NCBI RefSeq assembly: GCF_010120595.1
Contig: NZ_CP038020.1
Span: 1,612,001 to 1,676,000 of the forward strand
DNA length: 64,000 nucleotides
DNA from: Streptococcus thermophilus
GTDB taxonomy: Bacteria > Bacillota > Bacilli > Lactobacillales > Streptococcaceae
Direction of reading: 5' to 3'
The notes beneath the pieces were generated by a model, which worked only from the letters and a program-made list of their open reading frames with translations, was not told where the DNA came from and ran no database searches. The position numbers were made by a program, and so were the translations under genes. This document shows, piece by piece, positions 58,086 through 64,000 of this stretch (its first letter is position 1; each line of letters begins with the position of its first letter).

Positions 58086-60005
58086 TTAACTTTCCAACTG
58101 TTCCGAAAGATCACTCCACTCTTCCATCAGAGCCTCTTGATTGACTGATAAGTCGTCTAGTTCTTTCTGCAAGTCAGACAATTCCACCACATCATTGGTT
58201 TCAAGCATGGCAATAGAGATTTTTCCCAAGCGTTCTTCGACGGTTTCTAATTCATTTTCGATTTGCTCAATACGTCGGCTCAGTTTACGGATCTCTTTTT
58301 GACTAGCTTTTTGAGCTTGATAATCACTAGCACCCGCTGAAGCTACTTGGGTCTCCTCTGGACCTTGATTTTCTTCCGCTTCAAGTCGTGCTAATTCTTC
58401 AAGCTCCGCCTTCTTTTCAAGATAGTAATCGTAATCTCCAAGATAAATAGTTGCTCCATCCTCAGAGATTTCCATCACTTTTGTTGCCACACGGTTGATA
58501 AAGTAACGATCGTGGCTGACAAAGAGAAGTGTTCCATCAAAGTCAATAAGAGCATTTTCCAATACTTCCTTACTATCAATATCCAAGTGGTTGGTTGGCT
58601 CATCCAGGATTAGAAAGTTATTATTTTCCATTGACAATTTGGCTAGGAGCAGACGAGCTTTCTCACCACCAGAAAGCATGGAAACTGACTTTTTGACATC
58701 ATCACCTGAGAAGAGAAAAGCTCCCAGACGGTTACGAATCTTAACTTCAGGAGTTGTCGGAAAATCATTCCACAACTCATCAAGTACAGTGTTTGATGGT
58801 GTCAAGGCTGATTGTGTTTGGTCATAATAACCCACTTCAACATTCGCACCGTAGGTTGATGATCCCTTGATAAATGGCAATTTACCTACTACCGACTTAA
58901 TAAAGGTCGTTTTCCCGATTCCATTTGGACCCACAATGGCGATAGCATCCATTTTTTTAACATCCAGAGAAATAGGCTCCGAGAGAATCTCATTATCGTA
59001 ACCAATAGCAGCATTCCTAACTGTCAAGACCACATTCCCAGATACCTTGTCCACATGAAAAGTCATATTAGCAGACTTCTGGCCTTCTGTTGGCTTATCT
59101 AGGCGTTCAATTTTCTCCAGCTGTTTGCGACGGGCCTGAGCACGTTTGGTTGTAGAGGCACGAACAATATTACGATTAACAAAGTCCTCCAGCTTAGCAA
59201 TTTCCTTTTGTTGCTTTTCGAAATTCTTGGCTTCGGTGGCCAACTTCTCAGCTTTTAAGTCCATGAATTTTGAATAGTTCCCGATATAACGATCTAAACT
59301 ATGTTTGGTCAAATCTAGGGTTACTGTCGCCACCTTATCCAAGAAATAACGGTCGTGACTGACAATGATTAGAGCTCCCTGATAATTGACTAAGTAATTC
59401 TCCAACCAAGTGATAGTCTCAATATCCAAGTGGTTGGTCGGTTCGTCCAGTACCAAAAGCTCAGGCTTCTCTAGAAGCATTTTAGCCAAGGCCAAACGGG
59501 TATTTTGGCCACCAGAGAGATCTGAAATAGGCATCCCCCACATGCTTTCATCAAACTTAAAACCATTGAGAATAGCTCTGATGTCAGATTCATAGGTAAA
59601 ACCACCGCGCTGTCTGAAATCCTCGGAAAGTCTATCATAGTCTATCATTAGCTTATTCAAGTCTTCCCCAGTTAACTCAGCCATCTTCATTTCCATGTCA
59701 CGCAGACGTTTTTCATCTGCACGTAGGTCTGAAAAGACATTCAACATTTCCTCATAGATGGTATTACTAGACTCAAAACGACTGTCCTGAGCTAAGTAAG
59801 AAAGGTTCAAATCACGTTTTGTGTTGATTTCACCACTTGTCGGTGCTTCCTCTCCAATCAAAATTTTCAACAAGGTTGATTTTCCAGCACCGTTGCGCCC
59901 AACCAAAGCAATACGATCACGTTCATCCACCTGAATATTAATATTATCAAAGAGCACATCTCCTGAGAAAGAGCGCTCAATTTTATTTCCTTGTAAAATA
60001 ATCAT
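58086..60005 (-). CDS. ABC-F family ATPase (ribosome-associated type)
   Basis: A 639-residue protein with two ABC ATPase domains and no membrane segment. Domain 1: GRNGAGKSTLLK (about 36-47) and LSGGQNTRLALAKMLLEKPELLVLDEPTNHLD. Domain 2: GPNGIGKTTFIK and LSGGEKARLLLAKLS...LDEPTNHLD. A helical linker (about 235-300) and a C-terminal coiled coil (about 550-639) fit the YdiF/Uup group, thought to act on ribosomes or branched DNA. Its ATG lies 9 bp after a TATAAT box, so the mRNA is probably leaderless. Confidence 0.92.
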   Translation of the reverse strand: MIILQGNKIERSFSGDVLFDNINIQVDERDRIALVGRNGAGKSTLLKILIGEEAPTSGEINTKRDLNLSYLAQDSRFESSNTIYEEMLNVFSDLRADEKRLRDMEMKMAELTGEDLNKLMIDYDRLSEDFRQRGGFTYESDIRAILNGFKFDESMWGMPISDLSGGQNTRLALAKMLLEKPELLVLDEPTNHLDIETITWLENYLVNYQGALIIVSHDRYFLDKVATVTLDLTKHSLDRYIGNYSKFMDLKAEKLATEAKNFEKQQKEIAKLEDFVNRNIVRASTTKRAQARRKQLEKIERLDKPTEGQKSANMTFHVDKVSGNVVLTVRNAAIGYDNEILSEPISLDVKKMDAIAIVGPNGIGKTTFIKSVVGKLPFIKGSSTYGANVEVGYYDQTQSALTPSNTVLDELWNDFPTTPEVKIRNRLGAFLFSGDDVKKSVSMLSGGEKARLLLAKLSMENNNFLILDEPTNHLDIDSKEVLENALIDFDGTLLFVSHDRYFINRVATKVMEISEDGATIYLGDYDYYLEKKAELEELARLEAEENQGPEETQVASAGASDYQAQKASQKEIRKLSRRIEQIENELETVEERLGKISIAMLETNDVVELSDLQKELDDLSVNQEALMEEWSDLSEQLES

Positions 60006-60014
60006 AACGCTTTA

Positions 60015-60023
60015 ATTATACCA
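60015..60023 (-). promoter_or_regulatory. extended -10 promoter for ABC-F gene, start-codon proximal
   Basis: TGGTATAAT (TATAAT at 60015-60020) with 9 bases to the ATG at 60005. The preceding T-run belongs to the udk terminator. Confidence 0.62.
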
Positions 60024-60055
60024 AAAAAGCCAAGCTCCTGCTTAGGCTTTCTTAC
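60022..60055 (-). terminator. udk terminator
   Basis: Imperfect stem AAAGCCTAAGC/GCTTGGCTTT with T6 on the minus strand, overlapping the last codons of udk. Confidence 0.75.
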
Positions 60056-60677
60056 TTTCTTCTAAAATGCTAGCTACCTTAGTATTAATCAAATCTATAG
60101 CAACAGTATTTGAAACACCTTCAGGAATCACCACATCCGCATAGCGTTTGGTTGGCTCAATAAACTGATGATACATAGGTTTGACCACACTGTTATACTG
60201 ATCGATAATATTATCTAGGCTACGACCACGTTCTTCCATATCACGCTTAATACGGCGGATAATACGGATGTCATCATCAGTATCTACAAAGAGCTTGATA
60301 TCCATCAAATCACGCAAACGTTTATCTTCAAGTACCAAAATCCCTTCAACGATAAAAACATCCTGAGGTTCCTGACGATAGGTCTTGTTACTACGAGTGT
60401 GTTGCGTGTAATCATAAATCGGAATATCTACTGGACGCCCAGCAATCAGCTCATTGATATGCTCAATCATAAGATCTGTATCAAAGGCAAAAGGATGGTC
60501 ATAGTTAGTTGATACACGCTCTTCGAAAGTCAAATGTGACTGATCCTTATAATAAGAATCATGCTCAATCATGGCAATTTTCTCATCTGGAAAATTGGAT
60601 AGAATGGCACGAGAAACACTGGTCTTACCACCGCCAGAGCCACCCGTAACCCCAATAATAATCGGTTTTTTAGGCAT
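60042..60677 (-). CDS. udk: uridine kinase
   Basis: Phosphorylates uridine and cytidine with ATP/GTP; 211 residues. P-loop [18 protein letters not shown] (residues 9-26), [40 protein letters not shown]. Own unit. Confidence 0.95.
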   Translation of the reverse strand: MPKKPIIIGVTGGSGGGKTSVSRAILSNFPDEKIAMIEHDSYYKDQSHLTFEERVSTNYDHPFAFDTDLMIEHINELIAGRPVDIPIYDYTQHTRSNKTYRQEPQDVFIVEGILVLEDKRLRDLMDIKLFVDTDDDIRIIRRIKRDMEERGRSLDNIIDQYNSVVKPMYHQFIEPTKRYADVVIPEGVSNTVAIDLINTKVASILEESKKA

Positions 60678-60730
60678 GGTAAATTCCTATCTAATATAGT
60701 CTTTCGTATCTATTCTACACTAAATCATGA

Positions 60731-60739
60731 TATAATAAA
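60731..60739 (+). promoter_or_regulatory. extended -10 promoter for the DEAD-box helicase
   Basis: TGATATAAT (TATAAT at 60731-60736), about 39 bp before the ATG, with no strong -35. Confidence 0.55.
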
Positions 60740-60774
60740 AGCAAATCCATATAGAAAATGAGACTTTTATATTT

Positions 60775-61857
60775 ATGTTTAAAAACTTTCCTGAACAATG
60801 GCAAAACCTCCTTAAAGAAAAAGGAATCACGACAGAAACTGCCATTCAAAAAGAACTATTTACACCAATTACTGAAGGGGAGAATATCTTAGGTATCAGT
60901 CCAACTGGGACAGGTAAGACCCTAGCCTACCTTTTCCCACTTCTTCTCTCTCTTAAGCCCAAAAAAGCTCAGCAACTGCTTATCCTAGCACCTAACTCTG
61001 AACTTGCTGGACAAATTTTTGATGTAACCAAACAATGGGCTGAACCTCTAGGAATCACTGCCCAACTCTTCCTTTCTGGCTCTAGTCAAAAACGCCAAAT
61101 TGAACGTCTGAAAAAAGGACCAGAGATTCTTATTGGAACTCCAGGTCGTGTCTTTGAGTTGATTAAACTCAAAAAAATCAAAATGATGAACGTCAATACC
61201 ATTGTTCTCGATGAATTTGACGATCTTCTCAGTGATAGCCAATATCACTTCGTAACAAAAATCAGCCACCATATCCCTCGTAACCACCAAATGATTTACA
61301 TTTCAGCAACCAACAAAATTGATAGTCAAGATTTTTTCGAAAATACTATCGTTTATGACCTATCTAATCAGGAACTAGACACCATCAAACATTATTACAT
61401 CAGCGTTGATAAACGTAATCGTGTCGAACTTCTTCGTAAGTTCTCCAATATCCCTAATTTCCGTGGTCTTGTCTTTTTCAATAGCCTTTCTGATCTTGGT
61501 GCTACTGAAGAACGTCTCCAATTTAACGGAGCTTCAGCTGTATCCCTAGCTAGTGACATTAACGTCAAATTCCGTAAGGTTATTCTAGAAAAATTTAAAA
61601 ATCACGAGATCTCACTCTTATTAGGGACTGATCTCTTAGCACGAGGTATTGATATTGAAAACCTTGAAGTAGTCATCAACTTTGATATTCCTCGAGACCG
61701 TGAAGCCTACACTCACCGTTCAGGACGTACTGGCCGTATGGGAAATGAAGGTAGGGTGATTAGCTTGGTATCACATCCAGAAGATCTCAAAAAGCTTAAA
61801 AAATTCGCTAAAGTTTCAGAAATAGTTCTTAAAAATCAAGAAATTAACGAAAAATAA
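60775..61857 (+). CDS. DEAD-box-like RNA helicase
   Basis: A 360-residue two-RecA-domain helicase. Motif I SPTGTGKTLAYLFP (about 43-56), Ia APNSELAGQ, II LDEFDDLL (DEFD in place of DEAD), III ISATNK, VI HRSGRTGRMG. Short C-terminal tail, so it resembles CshB-type cold-shock helicases. Monocistronic, with a strong bidirectional terminator after it. Confidence 0.92.
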   Translation: MFKNFPEQWQNLLKEKGITTETAIQKELFTPITEGENILGISPTGTGKTLAYLFPLLLSLKPKKAQQLLILAPNSELAGQIFDVTKQWAEPLGITAQLFLSGSSQKRQIERLKKGPEILIGTPGRVFELIKLKKIKMMNVNTIVLDEFDDLLSDSQYHFVTKISHHIPRNHQMIYISATNKIDSQDFFENTIVYDLSNQELDTIKHYYISVDKRNRVELLRKFSNIPNFRGLVFFNSLSDLGATEERLQFNGASAVSLASDINVKFRKVILEKFKNHEISLLLGTDLLARGIDIENLEVVINFDIPRDREAYTHRSGRTGRMGNEGRVISLVSHPEDLKKLKKFAKVSEIVLKNQEINEK

Positions 61858-61863
61858 AATATG

Positions 61864-61899
61864 ACAAAAGCACTTCAGAATTAACTGAAGTGCTTTTAA
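61864..61899 (+). terminator. helicase terminator (bidirectional)
   Basis: Perfect 13-bp stem AAAAGCACTTCAG/CTGAAGTGCTTTT (61866-61878 with 61885-61897). Confidence 0.9.
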
Positions 61900-62075
61900 C
61901 ATATACAAATTAAGCTTTTTACCAAAGTTCTCAATCATTTGTTCCATTTCCTCACGACTTGGTGTTGTCAACATATAGAGGAAGTCACCTTGCAACTCTG
62001 CAAAGGCAGCTGGCATGATTTTCTTATCTTTGAGTTGTTACGATACTTGTCGAAAAGTTCTTCCTCTATACCAGA
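61900..62075 (-). pseudogene. remnant of an unknown gene
   Basis: Minus-strand coding-like pieces: EEELFDKYRNNSK in one frame, then KIMPAAFAELQGDFLYMLTT and REEMEQMIENFGKKL in another, running without stop through the helicase terminator. Truncated at both ends and frameshifted; family not identified. Confidence 0.5.
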
Positions 62076-62082
62076 TTCTTAC

Positions 62083-62116
62083 AGAAAAAGAGCCTTATAA
62101 CTAAGGCCCTCTTTAC
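62083..62116 (-). terminator. gapN terminator
   Basis: AAAGAG-GGCCTTA/TAAGG-CTCTTTTT stem with one asymmetry and T-run, 30 bp after gapN. Confidence 0.82.
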
Positions 62117-62144
62117 TTTTTATAATTATTGACTGGCTTAACAC

Positions 62145-63578
62145 TTAGTAGTCTGAAATATCAAATACTGTTGATTTCACACGAGTCATAGCTTCGATAG
62201 AGTACTTCACACCCTGAGTTCCGGCACCAGATCCTTTAACACCAAGGAATGGGAAGTTATCTGTACCACGTTGTGTTTTGTTGTTGATGTGAACTGTACC
62301 AACTTCAAGTTGCTCAGCAATTGCAAATGCACGTGGGTAGTCTTGTGTGAAGACAGCACCTTGAAGTCCAAATTCAGATTCGTTAGAAATCTTGATTGCT
62401 TCTTCAACTGAAGATACACGGATGAATGGCAACACTGGACCAAATGGCTCTTCCCAAGCAAGACGCATGTCAGTAGTTACATGGTCAAAGACAGCTGGGT
62501 AGATAAGGTTTCCTTCACGTTTCAATTCAGTTTTAGCAGTAGCACCTTGCTCAACTGCGTCATCAATTAAACCTTGAACAAAATCAGCAGATTTCGTATC
62601 GATAAGTGGTGTAACACTTGCACTTTCTTCAGGCATACCAACAGTAATATTACCGACCAAAGCTGTTACTTTTTCTACCAATTCATCTGCAACACTATCC
62701 ATTACAAGAACACGTTTGATAGCCGTACAACGTTGTCCTGAATAGTCAAAGGCACCAGCCACAATGTTTTTAGCAGTCAAGTCAAGATCAGCATCTTCAA
62801 GAACGATAGCAGCATCTTTACCACCAAGTTCAAGCATTACTGGACGCATTGCTGCCAAACGACCGATATTTTCACCAACTGGAGTCGAACCTGTAAAGTT
62901 GATAAAGTCAACTGCTTTGTGTTCAACGATGTAGTCACCAATAACTGAACCACGTCCTGTGATAGAGTTCAAGACACCAGCAGGGATACCAGCTTCAACA
63001 AACGCTTCTACCAAAAGAAGACCTGAGATAGAACCTTGTGTTGGTGGTTTGAAGGCAACAACGTCACCAGCGATCAAGGCAGGAGCAATTTTAGAACCAG
63101 CCAAGTTTACTGGGTAGTTAAATGGTGAGATAGCAAGGACAAGACCTACTGGTTCCCGACGAACAACAGCAATTTTTTTCTTGCTACCAGCATCAAAAGC
63201 ACCACCTTCGAGTACTTCACCTTCCAAACGCAAACCTTCTTCAGCAGCATAGTGGATAATTTCAGCAGTACGAACAACTTCACCAATTGCAGATTTCAAA
63301 CCTTTTGAAATTTCTTTAGAAAGAACTTGTCCGATTTTTTCTGCATCACGTTCCAAGATATCAGCTGCTTTATGAAGATAAGCTGCACGTTCAGCATATG
63401 AAAGTGCACGCCATGCTGGGAGTGCTGCTTTAGCTGCTGCGTAGACTTCATCTACTTCAGCTTGGCTCATAGCTGGAACTGACCCAAGTTCCTCACCGTT
63501 TGCAGGTGCGTAAATAGTAATTGAATTTTCAGATGTTTTCCACTCACCATTGACATAGTTTTTGTATTGTTTAGCCAA
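62145..63578 (-). CDS. gapN: NADP-dependent glyceraldehyde-3-phosphate dehydrogenase (non-phosphorylating)
   Basis: Oxidises glyceraldehyde-3-phosphate to 3-phosphoglycerate, making NADPH in streptococci that lack a full oxidative pentose pathway. 477 residues, ALDH superfamily: cofactor site AISPFNYPVNLAGSKIAPAL, FTGSTPVGENIG, general-base Glu in VMLELGGKDAAIV (about 250), nucleophile Cys in SGQRCTAIKRVL (about 284). The ATG has AAAGGAG upstream. Confidence 0.96.
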   Translation of the reverse strand: MAKQYKNYVNGEWKTSENSITIYAPANGEELGSVPAMSQAEVDEVYAAAKAALPAWRALSYAERAAYLHKAADILERDAEKIGQVLSKEISKGLKSAIGEVVRTAEIIHYAAEEGLRLEGEVLEGGAFDAGSKKKIAVVRREPVGLVLAISPFNYPVNLAGSKIAPALIAGDVVAFKPPTQGSISGLLLVEAFVEAGIPAGVLNSITGRGSVIGDYIVEHKAVDFINFTGSTPVGENIGRLAAMRPVMLELGGKDAAIVLEDADLDLTAKNIVAGAFDYSGQRCTAIKRVLVMDSVADELVEKVTALVGNITVGMPEESASVTPLIDTKSADFVQGLIDDAVEQGATAKTELKREGNLIYPAVFDHVTTDMRLAWEEPFGPVLPFIRVSSVEEAIKISNESEFGLQGAVFTQDYPRAFAIAEQLEVGTVHINNKTQRGTDNFPFLGVKGSGAGTQGVKYSIEAMTRVKSTVFDISDY

Positions 63579-63610
63579 GATAGTAACTCCTTTTATCTAT
63601 TATAAAATCT

Positions 63611-63639
63611 ATTTTATCACTTTTTTAGCAATATTCCAA
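63611..63639 (-). promoter_or_regulatory. gapN promoter
   Basis: -35 TTGGAA (63634-63639), 17-bp spacer, -10 TAAAAT (63611-63616). Confidence 0.78.
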
Positions 63640-63757
63640 CATTTAAATGAGTAGTATTCAGAAAATTTTGACAAAAAATACTAAAAAATTATTAACCAAG
63701 GTTAGACGTATTTTACTCCTAACCAAAGGACGAGTTAAATCTCTTCTCTCTGCTTAG

Positions 63758-63795
63758 ATATAAAAAAGTGAAAGCTCAAGCCTCCACTTTTTTTG
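63758..63795 (-). terminator. ptsI terminator
   Basis: Stem AAGTGGAGGC/GCTTTCACTT (G-U pairs allowed) with a T6 tail on the minus strand, between ptsI and gapN. Confidence 0.82.
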
Positions 63796-63796
63796 A

Positions 63797-64000
63797 TTAA
63801 TCTACGTTAACATATTTTTTTGAAAGTTCAAGAACTTCTTCCATTGTTGAACATTCAGTAAGTGCACGGTTAGCATATTCTTCCATTTTAGCTGTGTCAA
63901 GTTTCTTCATTAAGCTACGTGTACGAAGTATTGATGTAGCTGACATTGAGAACTCATCCAAGCCCATTCCGACAAGGAGTGGAACAGCAGTTTGATCACC
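63797..64000 (-). CDS. ptsI: PTS enzyme I, 3' end (runs off right edge)
   Basis: The last 67 codons plus the stop. [20 protein letters not shown] is the C-terminal PEP-utilising barrel signature of enzyme I, and [19 protein letters not shown] matches the extreme C-terminus. It is the general phosphotransferase that passes phosphate from PEP to HPr; ptsH should lie to the right, outside the window. Confidence 0.93.
   Translation of the reverse strand, partial: GDQTAVPLLVGMGLDEFSMSATSILRTRSLMKKLDTAKMEEYANRALTECSTMEEVLELSKKYVNVD

Overview
The window is low-GC Firmicute chromosome, almost certainly Streptococcus thermophilus or a very close salivarius-group streptococcus. Supporting points are an apparently intact 1313-bp IS1191 copy (IS256 family), a complete histidine operon with HisZ, GapN, the argR-recN-xseAB-ispA-tlyA block, the cdaA-cdaR-glmM block, MurT/GatD and MprF, plus the many freshly broken genes typical of dairy S. 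thermophilus. No tRNA, rRNA, CRISPR array or prophage was seen. Almost everything reads on the minus strand; the exceptions are pyrD, murT-gatD and a DEAD-box helicase.

Layout. 1-1.9 kb: 5' part of leuA behind a leader-peptide attenuator, then gpmA. 2-3.6 kb: pyrD (class 1A), a tiny membrane protein and hup (HU). 3.7-11.4 kb: ypmS, a frameshifted GDSL esterase, degV, then recN-argR-tlyA-ispA-xseB-xseA. 11.5-15.5 kb: an unknown membrane protein, an amber-interrupted small gene, nth-dnaD, metA with a probable MET-box, apt. 15.6-22.9 kb: recJ, an SDR enzyme, rnz, an unknown protein, hflX, rodA. 23.4-31.1 kb: the ten-gene operon hisC-Z-G-D-B-H-A-F-I-E under a T-box. 31.2-33.9 kb: a decayed IS3-family element and a decayed DUF2233 glycosidase/membrane-protein pair. 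34-38 kb: PHP-type histidinol phosphatase, a TIGR01906 membrane protein, a HAD phosphatase, an acyl-ACP thioesterase and HemW. 38.1-41.4 kb: a decayed lipoprotein, IS1191 with a perfect 8-bp target duplication, and two more decayed genes. 41.4-44.4 kb: dTDP-rhamnose genes rmlA-rmlC-rmlB with a hairpin-rich 429-bp gap between rmlC and rmlB. 44.6-48.1 kb: a DAO-family oxidoreductase, a frameshifted ZIP transporter, a Nif3-family protein and trmK. 48.2-54.2 kb: gtrA, glmM, cdaR, cdaA and divergent murT-gatD. 54.3-64 kb: mprF, an alpha/beta hydrolase, a broken YiaA/B gene, an ABC-F ATPase, udk, the DEAD-box helicase, gapN, and the 3' end of ptsI.

How the genes fit together. The window is mostly core metabolism and housekeeping. 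It holds the whole histidine pathway; the phosphatase missing from the operon lies 3 kb upstream in another operon. It also holds pieces of leucine, methionine and pyrimidine synthesis, and a cell-envelope block (GlmM, cyclic-di-AMP control, lipid II amidation, MprF, RodA, rhamnose). Accessory content is confined to about 31-33.9 and 38-41.4 kb and consists of insertion sequences and decaying genes, several of them exported or membrane proteins.

I found no new defence or mobile system. The most interesting signals are regulatory: the leu leader peptide attenuator, a four-codon minigene in a hairpin between the glmM Shine-Dalgarno and its start, three genes whose promoters predict leaderless mRNAs (murT, the ABC-F gene, hemW), terminator U-runs that merge into extended -10 promoters, and the structured rmlC-rmlB intergenic region. 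All calls come from reading the sequence; no database search was run.
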